A stretch of DNA of 64,000 bases from Gnetum montanum (GCA_015680685.1 MNCI01000556.1:379544-443543); one strand, 5' to 3'. Counted from the stretch's first letter, positions 9,956 through 22,121 are shown. Numbers and translations: made by a program. The notes: generated by a model from the sequence alone, not told the origin.

Positions 9956-12850
9956 ATGGCACTAAGATTGAAATGACCACAAGAGGGAGGACCATCTCAA
10001 CAAAGGAAGAAATGACCTAGAGCTAGAAGGGGCCAGTAAGTATAAGCCCAAGGATAGGTAGAAGAAACCAATGCAATGGGACCTCTTCAGGAGGAGTCCA
10101 AAGTGGAATCAGTTCAACAAATGCCCATGGAAGAGGCTATAATAGAACAATCATAACAAGGAGAGCCACCATAGCCCATACCAAGACATGAGATCACATT
10201 GACATAATTCTACCTTGACATAATCAGGCCCTATGATGTCCAACACTTAGTTCTTCAAGACTTGAACTTTGAGCCATTCTTAGAGAATTCTCCAGTAGAG
10301 GTAAAGACACAATTGCAAACCTCTCCCATGTGGCCACTCATCACTTTCATTAGAGAGTTGTACATGAAAGAGATATACCTCTTCTGCAACAACAAAAAGG
10401 TAGGTTCCACTATGAAGATTAAGGACATTTAGATGTTCTACTTGGCTAAAGCCATCATGTAAGCTCTTGGGTTGCTTGATTTTGGAATACAACTAGAAAA
10501 AAATTTCTACAAAATTTGATCCAGAGGAAAAAAAGAAGTGGACCTAGTGGTGTTACGAGGTTGACCAAAGGAGTTTGATGTGCTCACACCGGCAGAGCAC
10601 ATATACTTTAAGATAGCAACCTATTATCTTAATTTGATGGTGAGGCTCAATAAGGTGACTACCTTCTTTACCTGAGCATGTGTTGCTCTAAATAGAAATT
10701 TTTTTTAGCAAGCCTTTCATAATTAATCTATTTAGAGATAGAAAATAATTTTAAAGAGAATGAATGTTGAAGGAAAACCCTTCCCTTCCTATGCCTTATC
10801 AGAAAAATTTGCAAAAAGGTAGGGATATTCTACTATGTTAACAAAAAAATTAAGCATAGTTCCATTATCTTTTAGTCCAAAATGATGAAGGATAAGATGC
10901 CTGCCATGTCTATATAAGAGGAGTGACAACTGCCACCTTCACCACCTACTTAGGAAATACTGCGAGAAGCTTGCACTACCATTGAGCACCTACATAAAAT
11001 CCTAGAGTAGCTCTTGCAATAGCAGTAGCACTAAGTGGGAATGAGTGGTCAAGATCCATTTGTGTACCAACTTAGAATGAGTAGCCTTAATGAAGTGGCT
11101 TAAACAATTAGTTATATGGAGGGATATGGATCAACATTTTCAGCCTAATGAATGCAGCTACCTGCTAGGTCAAATGCTAATGCTTAAGAGGTGATAGTAT
11201 CTTTCTCTCAATAACATTTATTCCTAGAAATCTCTAAGAATGATGCCTCATTTTTGGTGCACTTTGAGGAGGGCAAGGGGGAAACTATATTAGTGATGTA
11301 GTATAGTTGCCCCCTTTTTGGTGTACTTGGAGGAGGGCAAAGGGGCAAGGATAGGAGATAGCTGCAAAAGTGGTTGCCAAAAAAAAAAATCAATAGGGTA
11401 TTTAATTCACCTACATTGTCTATCCTAGACATGTCTATAGTTAGAGATGTGTAGAAATCTGTAGTAACTTTTAGTGAAAAATTGAGTGCAGCCTAGCATG
11501 AGGAGTTACTAGATCAACTAGTGGGGATTGGGCAACTGATTTTGGACATCTTTGATTTTTTGGATAACATTAATGCAACCCGATTAGAGTTGCTTGAAGC
11601 AAAAGGAAAATGTATCATTCTAGAAGGACAACTTGAAATAACTCAAGTACAAAACCAACGCTTGTTCATGGAGGTTGTTGAATTGTGTGCCTATTTTACT
11701 ATCTTGGACTCCTCAACCCTGTAATAACAAGAGATGAAGCTTTTTAGCAGCTTTAGGAGTGATTACAACAAGTTGAGGAAGGAATGATAATGACCATCTT
11801 TAAGTAGTCTATATCTAAAGCAAAGACCTATTCAGTTAAAAAAGACTTGTTTTAGATGCACCAAGAAAATGAAACGTTGATCATAAGAAAACCATTGCTT
11901 GTGAAGTGTTGATGCACAAAAAAATAGATGTAAGAATTCATTCATTAACAATAGGAATAGCTAGCCAAAGCAAATACAAATTTGAGGAGATTAGCAATAG
12001 AGAATCATAATCTCTCTATGGAGGAAGTTCGTGCCTTATGCTAGAAATCTGCTATTGAAATTACCACCTAAAAAAATGAGACTCTCAAATTTGAGAGAGT
12101 TAAGAATCACTATAGAGACCAGGTTGGCCTACAAAAGGAGGTGAATGAGAAACATATCCAAGTGGCTAAGGTGAAAGTAAATAAGGCCCTCCAGCAACTC
12201 TAGTATGGAAGAGAAGTATGGTAGCTTATCATTGATGGGATAGATGCCTAAAAGTAAGTAGAGATTTGCATAAAGGAGTTACAAATCGAAGAAATGAAAA
12301 AATATGTAAAACTAGCCAATCTACAATTCACAAATGTAACAATGCTAACTACCAAATGATCATGGTTAGAACTTGAAAAGCAAGTGGCTAGTTCATACTT
12401 GCTATATGAGGACAAGTTCGAGCACCACAAGAATACTAAGCAAGAGTTGTGATGGTAGATGCTGAACTTAAAGTTCTCAAGGCAAGATTCACTAATCAAT
12501 AATCAACTACTGAGAACTTATCTAGAAGAATGAATGATTACCAAGATCTACAAAATGAAATCAAGGTATTTGATGTCCTGAGCAAATAATTTGCTACCTG
12601 GTTCATCAATGCTAAGGAGCTGTTCCCAACAATACTTTGTCCTTGGAATGTACCCATTTCAACCCACATTGGTGAAGTTGTGTGGACCATGCATGATCCC
12701 AAGAGTAAGGAGGTGAAGATGAAATCATTGTTGAATACTTTCTATCTTTCACTAGAAGTTGTAGTAGGAGTAGGATAGCCACAATAGCCTCAATCGTTGC
12801 ATACGCTTGAAGTTGGAGAAGGTCTATCAAAGCCTTAGGATCCTCCACTG
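9956..12850 (+). pseudogene. extra 3' ORF (env position), unknown product, element G
   Basis: It starts MALRLK and continues with several in-frame stops. About 10220-10700 reads YDVQHLVLQDLNFEPFLEN and then ALGLLDFGIQLEKNFY. At 11506-11700 it reads DQLVGIGQLILDIFDFLDN followed by a heptad-rich segment, and at 12260-12400 KELQIEEMKKYVKLANLQF. The last two stretches match the C and H copies, so the family is real. The long Leu/Glu/Lys-rich part suggests coiled coil. Position between integrase and 3' LTR is where Athila elements carry env-like or uncharacterised ORFs; I see no clear signal peptide or transmembrane segment. Function is unknown. Confidence 0.7.
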
Positions 12851-13077
12851 CCTAGGATCATATGATCTTTTCAATTGGCTTCATGCCATCAAAGGATGTG
12901 TTATCCAATTTTTTTTTGGTGTTCAATTTTGTGTTGTGAACACCATAAATTTGTAATTTTGTTGATCCATACACTCAAGCACTTAGTTTTATCATGTTAT
13001 TTTTGTTGTGTCATGTGCTAGTTAATAATCCCATACCTTACAAATTTTGTAAGGAACTCGAGGATGAGTTTTCATTC

Positions 13078-13090
13078 AGTCACAGGGGTA
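13078..13090 (+). other. polypurine tract of element G
   Basis: GTCACAGGGGTA directly precedes the LTR start TGCTGAG, after a stretch matching the region upstream of B's 3' LTR (AATCCCATACC then TTTTGTAAGGAACT). It primes plus-strand DNA synthesis in this family. Confidence 0.7.
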
Positions 13091-13957
13091 TGCTGAGTTG
13101 CGAATTGGCAACATCAACTAGGTCTTGTTGATGCATTGTTTGATGCATTGACATGGCCCTATTGATGCAAGGCCTATTCTTGCATATAAATATATGTCAA
13201 CCTACTATGTTTAGGGGATGTTAGGGGATAGTTGTAGCAAAGCTCTTGTAGTTTTTACATTCGAAAGTTAGAATAGTTTCCTAAGTGCTCGTAGTAGGAC
13301 TCATTAAGTATAGGGATCTTTATTCGAGCATTGTTGTACATGAGCATGGTAGTGTGTGCAGTAATGAAGATCAGCTTCTTGATAAAATTTGCATCATTAT
13401 GGATAGCTTAAATGTTTTATTTATGAATTTAATGTTTTTAGTTATTTATTTAATGTTCTTTAGTAATTAAGCTAAATTAAGTAATTAAGTGAGATAAGCT
13501 AAATAGTAATTAAGTAAACACATAAATACAACCACTTTAAGCATACATATAATGGTGGGTAATCCCAATAGTGCTTAATGCTTGGTAACCTAGCAACATT
13601 ATATGTGTTCAAGATGTGTATGGAAAGTGGGATTTGATACTTATGTTAGGACTAGTTAAACAATAGTTAGCTAATTAGATTAAAGTAGACATTAAATTAC
13701 TTTATCCTCTATCTTGTTTATTTCAAGCACCAAAATCATAAAATATAAAATAATAAAAATTATGTACTTCAATTACACTTAAACCATACCCTTGAGTTTC
13801 ACAAGTGTAGTTGGGAAGACAATAAACATTTTTAACGTTCAATTTACTTTCTAGAGAACTAGTTCATTGAAAAACTATAGAGTTTGAGTAATTTGACCAA
13901 ATAGCACATGAAAACTTCATGATTCATATGGTTGAGAATATGTGTACTTGATCATCA
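13091..13957 (+). repeat. LTR copy 1 of a tandem LTR array (3' LTR of element G)
   Basis: It begins TGCTGAGTTGCG and ends TTGATCATCA, 867 bp. TATAAATATA at 13185-13194 is the likely core promoter, and AATAAAG-type words lie further in. An open stretch at 13285-13470 is repeated in the other copies at the same place because the LTRs are copies, not because it is a gene. Confidence 0.85.
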
Positions 13958-14788
13958 ATTGGCTACATTTATGAGGCCTTGTCAACTAGGCCACGTCGAC
14001 TAGGCCCTGTTGATGCATTATTTGATGCATTGAGATAGCCCTGTCGATGTAGGGCATATTCTTGCCTATAAATAAATGGGATCTTGGGGGATAGTTGTAG
14101 AAAACCTCTTGTATGTTTTATATTTAAAAGTTAGAATATTTTCCTTAGTACTCACATCAAGACTTATTGAGTGTAGGGATCTTTATTCAAGCAATATTGT
14201 ACCTTGGCATAGTAATATGTGTGGCAATAAAGATGAACTTCTTAATAAACCTTGCAGCTTTTTGGATAGCTTAAATTTTTTATTTATGCATTTAATGTTT
14301 TCAATTACTTATGCAATGTTCTTTAGTAATTAAACTAATTAAGTAGTTAAGCAACATAAGCTAAATAGTGATTAAGAAAACACATAAATATGACCACTTC
14401 AAGCATACGTATAATGTTTGGTAATCCTAGAAATGTTATATGTGCTCAGGATGTGTATGGAAAGTGGGACCAAATACTTATGCTAGAACTAGTTGAACAA
14501 TACTTAGCCAATTAGATTAAAGTAGACATTAAATTACTTTATTCTCTATCATGTTTATTTCAAGCATAAAAATCATAAAATATAAAATGATAAAAATCAT
14601 TTACCTTAATTACACTTAAACCATACCGTTGAGTTTCACAAGTGTAGTTGGGAAGACAATGAATGGTTTTAATGCCCAGTTTAATTTTTAGAGAACTAGT
14701 GCACTAGAAAACTATAGTCTGTGGAATTTGACCAAATAGTACATGAATGCTTCGTGATTCATATGCTTAAGAATAGGGGTATTCAACA
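13958..14788 (+). repeat. LTR copy 2 of the tandem array
   Basis: It follows copy 1 directly. It begins ATTGGCTACATTTATGAGGC, which corresponds to copy 1 after its first dozen bases, and runs to GGGGTATTCAACA. It has TATAAATAAA near 14070. No internal retrotransposon sequence lies between copies 1 and 2. Confidence 0.8.
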
Positions 14789-15419
14789 ACTACATCGACG
14801 AGGTCTCATCTACTAGGTCCCATCGACTAGGCCATGTTAACTAGGCACCATTGATGCATTGACATGGCCTCGTTGATGCAAGGCTAGTTCTTACCTATAA
14901 ATATATGTCAATCCACCATGTCTAGGGGATCTTGGGGATAGTTGTAGCAAACCTATTTTAGGTTTTATATTCAAAAGTTAAAATATTTTACTATGTGCTC
15001 ATAGCAGGACTCATTGAGTGTAGGGATCTTTATTTGAGCACTGCTGTACTTGAGCATAGTAATGTGTGCATCAATAAAGATGAGTTTCTTGATAAACCTT
15101 ATATCAATTTGAATGGCTTAAATGTTTTATTCATGCATTTAATGTTTTTAGTTATTTATGCAATGTTCTTTAGTAATTAAGCACATTAAGTAATTAAGCA
15201 AGATAAGCTAAATAGTGATTAAAAAACACATAAATACAACTACTTTGAGCATACGTATGATGTTTGGTAATCCTAGATACATTATATGTGTTCAAGATGT
15301 GTATGGAAAGTGGGATTGGATACTTATTATAGGACTAGTTGAACAATAGTTAGCCAATTAGATTAAAGTAGATATTAAATTACTTTATTCTCTATCTAGT
15401 TTATTTCAAGCACCAAAAC
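14789..15419 (+). repeat. LTR copy 3 of the tandem array, left part
   Basis: It begins ACTACATCGACGAGGTCTC and matches copies 1 and 2 up to CAAGCACCAAAA, where element E is inserted. The remainder resumes at 28041 as AAAATCATAAAATATAAAAT. The TATA box is near 14896. Confidence 0.85.
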
Positions 15420-15697
15420 TGTGACATCCCATCCCTACATGTCATGGCAAATGTCAAATATACGATATATTAGAAATTATGCATATAAAGAAAATATACC
15501 AATGTGAAATATAAGTGATATTCAGCATTATGTATAAAGAAAATAATAGAAAAAATGCAAAAAAAAGAAAGAAAAGAATGCTTTATTGATATGAAAAGGG
15601 TATCCAAATCGTGCTATGAGAGTTTTCCTTGGGATTTTCTTCCTTAGGCATCTATCCCTTAGAGGCAATCTAGCACTACCACCATAGTTAGGCCTAT
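15420..15697 (-). repeat. 3' LTR of element E, outer part
   Basis: It starts TGTGACATCCCATCCC and runs to TTAGGCCTAT, where B is inserted; the last five bases are B's target duplication. It matches 27468-27745 closely by eye. The remainder is at 22914-23208. Confidence 0.9.
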
Positions 15698-15779
15698 TGA
15701 TGAGCTGCAATATCGCGTACGCAATATCGCATCCACCACGTGATATCGCATACACGATATTGTGTCCTGCCTCATCTTT

Positions 15780-15787
15780 TATAAATA
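15780..15787 (+). promoter_or_regulatory. TATA box of B 5' LTR
   Basis: TATAAATA is followed by AGAGG, and the same context is present in the B 3' LTR (22190) and in the K LTR (63831). It lies just downstream of the GATATCGC palindromes. Confidence 0.6.
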
Positions 15788-16348
15788 AGAGGTGGTGCCC
15801 TTGGTTCCAGGGGAGTTAGACTTAGATCCTTAGCCAGATTCTTGCAGTTTAGTCATTCCAGAGTTAGAATTATTTCTATGTACCCGCAGTAGGAGTCATA
15901 GAGTGAATGGATCTTTATTCGAACAATTTGTACCTGAGCACAATTTTGTGTACGACAATAAAGATGAACATTATGATAAACCTTGCAACATACAGAATAG
16001 ATTAATTAGTGTTAATTATTATTTAATGCTTTCCTGGTTAATTAATATCTCTCTCAACCTTCAACCCTCTTAGGTAAATACACTCAGTACGACCGCTTCG
16101 AGCATGCGTGTAACGCTTGGTAACCCAGTAACGATTAGCGTTTGGTAATCCCAGCAGTGTTGCACTGATTCAGGATGTGTATGACAAGTGGGAATGGATA
16201 CTGGTGTTAGGAACATTTAGAAACTAGTTAATGAATAGTTAATATAATTTAGCCACTTAGTTCTCTCCCCCTCTCCTTTATTAGCATAAGACATAAAAAA
16301 TATAAAAGTGATAAAAATCATATACCTCAATCTTACTTAACCATACAN

Positions 16349-16462
16349 CACTTTTATATTTTTTATGTCTTATGCTAATAAAGGAGAGGGGGAGNNNNNN
16401 NNNNNNNNNNNNNNNNNNNNNNNNNNNNNNNNNNNNNNNNNNNNNNNNNNNNNNNNNNNNNN
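16349..16462. other. assembly gap with inverted flank copy
   Basis: An N run at 16395-16462 is preceded by about 46 bases (16349-16394) that are the reverse complement of 16271-16310, just upstream. The 3' LTR of B has no such inversion and reads straight through. This is a sequencing or gap-closing artefact, not biology. Confidence 0.9.
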
Positions 16463-16574
16463 GCTAAGTGTTCCATTAAGGCCCATAAGCACTTAGTCCT
16501 TGGAGTTTGACCAGATCATGTGTGAAATGCTCATATTTGTATGGTTGAGTGTAGGGGTACCTCGCCACTCATCA

Positions 16575-16598
16575 TTGGCATCGTTGCCGAGGACTTAG
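16575..16598 (+). other. primer binding site, tRNA-Asp type (element B)
   Basis: TTGGCATCGTTGCCGAGGAC follows the LTR end directly. It is close to the tRNA-Asp complement TGGCGCCGTTGCCGGGGA; the differences are mostly C-to-T or G-to-A changes typical of decayed methylated DNA. Confidence 0.85.
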
Positions 16599-17625
16599 TT
16601 GTTTGTGCGCTATGTAGAACATAGGAAATCATTCATATCATTGGAACATTAGAATGAACCCTTAGGGTTAATCAAAGAAAGATAAGACAATGGTACATCG
16701 CACACCGAACAAGACAAAATATCTTCTTCTTTGCATAAGAGCACTTCACCACCTAGGACTAACATAAGAGGCAGCGGCGACATAATACATGTAACCAAGA
16801 TTCGCTAGATCCTCAAAAGTTTCATGTGGTATATACTCATCTAGATGAGTATGTACCCAATTTCACCTTTATTCTCCACCAAGATGAACAATTGTGTTGA
16901 AGAGACCTGAAGGGTAACATAGTGTTGCCTCTAGACTGATCGGTCCCCAACATGCTCATTCGTGCTCTCACATGAATAGGCATGCCACTTTTATATGTAG
17001 AATAAGTTGCATGTGAGCATGAAACAAGGGACTATCATCCCATAGAAGTGCAACATCAAAGGGACTTGCAACAGGATACCATACATCTTTGAAGAGTAAA
17101 TGGCCCCATAACGCTCTACATGTTTTGAGTGAAATTGAGGATGGTGAACCTGCTTCAACAGGTTCCCCACGAAACGATGTTCCTCATCTTGACAATGGTT
17201 AAGAGGTAGTGTATCAGAACATCCACTCCACTATTCGCAACCTTGGTTTTGATACCCATGAACACAAAGTGTTCAGCAAAGGAACATAAACACATGATAA
17301 GGGTGGACATTCTGATCATGATCACGATCGAGGCTGAGACCACCAAAGAGGAGATAGAAAACACCATCATGGCGATGGTTCTCCTTCTTCTTCACCTTCA
17401 TCATCACTTTCACCCTCTCCTTCAGTGTCCAGACACAGTCATAGGGAAACCAATCGTGAGGATAAATGAAAACAAAGTGAAAAACATTGATGAGACAGTT
17501 GAGAATGAGGATGAGGGCACTCTAAGGAATCAAGGCATAGAAGAAGGGAGAGTAGGAAACCATGTAGACACCATAGATGCTATGAAAAAGATGATCATGA
17601 AGAACCTCTACTCACAACTAGAAGC
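16599..17625 (+). other. 5' leader of element B
   Basis: It holds no supported gene. The last 400 bp encode a charged, His/Arg/Asp/Glu-rich stretch out of frame with gag (open at 17243-17632) that probably belongs to the original Gag N-terminal extension after a frameshift. Confidence 0.5.
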
Positions 17626-18650
17626 ATGCTAGATATAACAGAGGCTAGAAGAGTTCCAACAAGGCACCAAAAGGATAGTAGGATCAAGAGGTTAGACATG
17701 AACAACATCCCACGATCTGAAGGGGGATACAACGTTGATCCTCAAAATGATTTACAAGCATTCCATGATACATGTGCCTTGCAAAACATAGAAAATGAAT
17801 GGCAAAAATTGAAGTTGTTCCCAAGGACACTAGTGAAAGAAGCTGAAAGCTGGTACTGGTCCTTAGAACCAAAATCCATTCAGAGGTGGAGTACAATGTT
17901 AGAACTGTTCAATGATAAGTACCAAACATACTCCCAAGTGTCTAGCCTATAGAAGCAAATCCAAGGATGGAAGCAAGGAAATCATGAACCCTTGGATGCT
18001 GCCATGGGTCGCTATTCCGCACTGTTACATCGTTGCCCTGGCCATGGTTATTCGTAGCAAGATCAACTATGCCATCTCGTGGATGGACTTAGGTATGAAA
18101 CAAGAAGAACCCTTAGGACGTATGCCCAAGGAAGGTTATCGGAGCTTAGGTCTCATCAAATTCATAGATTGCTAGAGCAAGTAGCCAAAGAAGAAGGTGA
18201 GCTACAAAAGAGAGAAAGTGTGGAACAATACAACCAAGATCCTTCCCTCCAAAAAAGAGGAGTGAGATTTTGTGAGGAGGAAGAAGAGTCACCACTCAAA
18301 GAGATGGTGAATAGGAAAACTTTGCCTTTCCAAAAGTTAACAACAGAAGTATCAACAAAGGTAGACCAAATGTGGGACTCCCTAGATAGTAGGTTTGAAA
18401 TTGTTTTTAAAATTTTAGAGGAGTTTAGGGAGCGAGGTAGTGATTGCGAGAAAAAGAAAAGAGAGAAGTGGAAAATGCACGTAACAAGGGTAAGGGCAAA
18501 ATGGCCATCACAGAAGAGGTTGTGGATTCAGACATGGATAATGATGGTGGATCCAAGATATGCCAATATTACCATCCTAAGGGATGTTGCCCAGTGATCT
18601 CACATCTACAAGAGTCTAGGGTGTATGCACTCAACCTATGACTAAATAAA
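17626..18650 (+). pseudogene. gag, nearly intact (element B)
   Basis: One frame from 17626 to about 18450 encodes a capsid-like Gag interrupted only by TAG at 17950 and at 18055. It reads LDMNNIPRSEGGYN, LQAFHDTCALQNIENEWQKL, LVKEAESWYWSL, WSTMLELFNDKYQTY and GWKQGNHEPLDAAMGRYSAL, then CPGHGYS. These match the retrotransposon gag core, in particular the A-x-x-WY and RYxxLLxxCPxHG motifs of Athila/Tat Gag. A frameshift near 18450 leads into a charged tail (KGKGKMAITEEVVDSD). No clear zinc knuckle is seen. The same domain occurs in C and H. Confidence 0.9.
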
Positions 18651-19285
18651 CGGCAAGCACCTCGATGGTTACCTTATCCCCAAGGTAACACAAGGCAGTT
18701 CCACCAACCTTCAACATATTATTGAAGTGGAACTCGACCACAACCCATTGAGCAACATCAACAATGGCAATACACACAGTCATGGGGGATGCCACCACCA
18801 AGGTAAAAATACCCCTACTAGCAACCTAACCCATATGGCTACTACGTGCAACATCCAATCTCTCCACATGAATCTATTAGTCACGTTACACCACAACATC
18901 ACTACTAGGCTTGTGAGTATTATAGAACTCCTTCTCCTAGGGAAGATATCCCACAAACATACCATCCTTTAAATCCTTCTGTGGCTCTCACACCGATAGC
19001 TCCATTACCACTTGCTCCAGCAATGCAAGGGGAACTCCCTACTCAACCACAGCAACGCAATGCCACAAGGGCTATGAATCCTCAACCCCTTGTTGGTTCT
19101 GACAACCATATGAAGAAAAAACCTTTCTTCAAAACCAATAGTTCAACCAAGCCCTTACAACCACAAGCAGTTGAACCTCTAAACACCTCCTCATCAAACA
19201 AGGCTTTAGAGCTCCCTTCGAACCAAACACTGAGCTCAACGCATACGGTTATATTAACACATGTCATAACTAATTGGATCAAGGT
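18651..19285 (+). pseudogene. gag C-terminal region (element B)
   Basis: This Tyr/Pro/Gln/His-rich linker between capsid and protease continues in the protease frame from 18981: PLAPAMQGELPTQPQQRN, then KKKPFFKTNSS. The part before 18980 contains stops and frame changes. Similar low-complexity linkers are in A and H. Confidence 0.6.
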
Positions 19286-19745
19286 TGGCCACCTTCCCAA
19301 AAAATTCTCTAATCCTAGAAGCCCTCTAATCTATCTCCAAATCGCTAGGAATGAGCCATGCAAAGCTCTTCTGGACTTAGGTTCTGGAGTCAACTTAATA
19401 TCACAAGAAATGTACAAAGCCTAGAACCTGCCTCCATTAAAGAAGAGAAATATTTGCCTAGAGCTGGCCAACAAGTCCATCACTATTTCCTTGAGACTGG
19501 TGGAGGACATCATCATCACTATGTGTGGGTGGTCGTACCCAGTTGATTTCCTAGTGATACAAGTGAATAACGGTAAAGGGAACTTCCCAATAATAATGGG
19601 AAGGGCATGGCTAAGTACTATAGATGCACTCATAGGAATCTACGATCTTTCCCTAGAAATATCTAAGGAGAACACTTTTGGAAATATCGAGAAGAAGAAG
19701 GTTCCATGCATCGCATACAGTGATACAAGGTGCAATTGTGTGTAG
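19286..19745 (+). pseudogene. retropepsin-like protease (element B)
   Basis: It is in one frame with a single TAG at 19422. It reads PCKALLDLGSGVNLISQEMY with the catalytic Asp in DLGS (canonical D-T/S-G), then VEDIIITMCGWSYPVDFLVI and the flap-distal FPIIMGRAWLSTIDA. Length and spacing are normal for Athila/Tat proteases. The loss of one residue by the TAG and the lack of pol behind it make it non-functional as it stands. Confidence 0.88.
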
Positions 19746-20000
19746 AGATCATGGGTTGTGCAAAGTTTAGCATTGCCTGTATGCAACCGGTATGCACAAG
19801 ACATTAACATACAAAAGTTCCTGTATGTAGTAGCCACAGAAAAAGAAGACACCCAATGGTTGATAGCTGATCAAGAGAGCAACTCACTAACGTGCAGGGA
19901 ACTAATTCAGGGAATAAATTGTGCTTATATTGAAAGCATAGATGCACTAGAGCAAGTCCATTGCCAACTTCCAAACATTAACCTTGAAAACATCAACTAG
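19746..20000 (+). pseudogene. protease-RT linker remnant (element B)
   Basis: It reads QWLIADQESNSLTCRELIQ and SIDALEQVHCQLP, matching the linker before reverse transcriptase in A (around 400-560) and H (around 49150-49260). It stops at TAG near 20000. Downstream the pol domains are deleted and the sequence joins the post-pol spacer near 20090. Confidence 0.6.
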
Positions 20001-21750
20001 GGGAAGTTGGAAATTTCTAAAAAATTCAAACAAGATCTTTAATAAGAGATTGTTAGTCAATGTGCAACACACCAAACCTTTCCATGAATTTAGAACAGTC
20101 AGTGCACACAATACCTCTAAGAAGGGATGACCATGCTCAGTATTTTAGATCTCCTCCTTCCAATTGAGTCATGGGGGAGACGGCCAGCCCTGCTAACTAT
20201 TTAAAGCCCTCCATTCCTTTCTAAGTTTTTATTTTACACATTTTTGTTTTACAAATTTCTTTAACTTTTCTTGTTTTTTTTTTGCAACATCGTTGATGCT
20301 TTTTCATTTTTTTATGTGATTGTTTGTTTTTTTTATTTTTATTTTTTGTTTTTGTTCTTGTTTTGTCTTTTTTTGTTGTTTTTGTTTTGTTAGATTCATC
20401 ACCTAATAAGTGCTCATAATGGGGGTATGAACTGTATTCTATTGATTGCTAATGTTTAGTTTTTACCTTTAAAATATAATGTTGATACTAAGGTATGGTT
20501 CTTTTGATATAACAGGCAATGAATCCACGTCATCCATACATCCATGAATTTCTATGGTCTCTCTTGGCTTGGAACTATACAGTCCCTTTCTTTAATAATA
20601 AAACTATTAACAAATTGGTGATTGGGCATTTCTCAAACTAAAGAAGGACTTAAGGACTGAAAAGGGTGTGACTTTAAGGGGATTTGATGCATTTGTGCTA
20701 GCTATTCTCTTAGGTGCTTGGATGTTTTCTTCTTGAGTTTTCCTTACCATTCTAACATTGCTCCATTTTCAGGAAGCTGAGCCAATAAAAATAAGTCTTT
20801 GCATGGTGTGGTTCTCACGAAAAAAATAAAAATAAAAAATAGTGAGAATTCAAAGCACATCCCTTAGACAAAATAATCATCTGGGCTACAAGCACTGGTT
20901 ATGGAACTAAATGAACATGTTCCCTCTAACTAAGGCCCTCTCTCGCTTCCTACTTTTTGCTTTCTCATTTCCTCTGAATGGTGGTGACTCTTTGGCGGAA
21001 GCATTCTTGTTACTTCAAGTGGATGGATTGTCCAAGTGTATTAATGCAAAGTCACTGGATGTGGATTGTTTGAGGCTAGATTTGGCATGAGATCTACTCA
21101 GTCACATTAATCATAAATACACAAGGGACTATACACCACCTTGTTCTTGGGACTCCATTCCATTCTCTTCTCCTCATCATTCTTTCTCCATTTTCCACCT
21201 CATTGCCAATTGTATCAGTAGTCTATATTTTGGTTGATGCATTGTTTTCTCTTTGGTGAATTCTTGGGGTTAAGTCATTAACTCTTGCTCCCAAATGACA
21301 TTTCCAGAACCTACAGACTCTTTAAATGTGGGTTTTTCAGGGCATAAAGGGCATGATCCTGCTTTGGGGAGGACCCACTGGCATTCCTATTTGGTGCATC
21401 AGTTAACTTCTTTCCCTTAAACATTCCCGCAATCAACATTTGTTTTGTTCAATCCCATCTCTGACATCTATTTTATTGGCGTTGCCATTGTTTCTTTTTC
21501 TTCATCTTTCTTATTCCTTATCTTTTTCCATTTTATCGCTACTGGAGGATCGCTCTTAGTCATGGGGGCCCTGGTCCAATTTTTTCAATTTTTCCTAACC
21601 CCTACACCTTGGGTAGTCACCAGTGTTATATCTATAGAATCCGTATTGGCCATATCACAACTTAGCCAATGGACCTTACATCGAGGCAAGGTATCAACTG
21701 TATTGTGATTTACTTATCCTTTCTCATATGTGATTGTGTTGTGTGTGTAG
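20001..21750 (+). other. post-pol spacer of element B, with two internal polypurine-like copies
   Basis: It is non-coding and T-rich. It carries GAGTCATGGGGGAGACGGCC at 20166-20185 and CTTAGTCATGGGGGCC at 21555-21570, matching the two internal copies of G, and the conserved blocks at 20791 and 21361. Unlike G, C and H, I find no U3-like block or TATA about 440 bp before the ATG at 21751. Confidence 0.6.
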
Positions 21751-22110
21751 ATGACAATCATACAACAATGGACTGGATCTAGAGGAAACACTCAGGATGG
21801 ATTGGTGCTAGAACAGTTGTGCAAAGAACAAGATTGATGGTGCAGTTATGGATGGACAATGGAAGGTGCAATCTTGGCATTGGCAGCAACACATCTTCTC
21901 CTTTTCTCTCTTCTCTCTCAGCTACCAAATAAGGCTAGATGTCAATTGTGTATAATTTTCACTCTTGTAGTCATGAACACTAATGTTGTCATGTATTGTA
22001 ATGTTGATCCATTCACACATCATCCCATTCACCATTAGTTGTCATTCAAGTCAATAATCCCATACCTTTCCAATATTTTGTAAGGAACTTGAGGACTAGT
22101 TTTCATTCAG
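21751..22110 (+). pseudogene. extra 3' ORF, truncated start only (element B)
   Basis: It starts ATGACAATCATACAACAATG directly after GTGTGTGTAG, a splice-acceptor-like context, reads MTIIQQWTGSRGNTQDGLVL and ends after about 27 codons at TGA. The rest of the extra ORF seen in G, C and H is deleted; the tail from 22030 matches the region just before G's 3' LTR. Confidence 0.5.
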
Positions 22111-22121
22111 TCATGGGGGTA
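22111..22121 (+). other. polypurine tract of element B
   Basis: TCATGGGGGTA directly precedes the 3' LTR. The wider context CATTCAGTCATGGGGGTA is conserved before the LTRs of C and H on the minus strand. Confidence 0.85.

Larger units (their letters stand above)
6800..13957 (+). mobile_element. Athila/Tat-like Ty3/gypsy element G, 5'-truncated
   Basis: Reading on the plus strand it holds integrase, a long spacer, an extra 3' ORF, a polypurine tract and the 3' LTR. Gag, protease and reverse transcriptase are missing; the left end abuts the ~180-bp array near 6800. The LTR at 13091-13957 is the first of four tandem copies. Its subfamily differs from A and H in the upstream part of the LTR (GTCGACTAGGCC words). 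Confidence 0.85.
15698..16574 (+). repeat. 5' LTR of element B
   Basis: It runs from TGATGAGCTGCAATATCGCG to CTCGCCACTCATCA. It is longer on paper than the 787-bp 3' LTR because of an assembly gap and a reversed flank (16349-16462). The U3 carries GATATCGC-type dyads and TATAAATA at 15780-15787. Confidence 0.9.

Noticed and set aside
13285-13470. A ~61-codon open stretch repeated at 13285, 14076, 14995 and 28490 with similar protein sequence
   Set aside because: It lies at the same place in four LTR copies. The similarity reflects LTR copying and there is no known or plausible product.
13091-15419. CRISPR-like reading of the direct repeats
   Set aside because: Units are ~850-bp LTRs in a plant genome with no short repeats and spacers.
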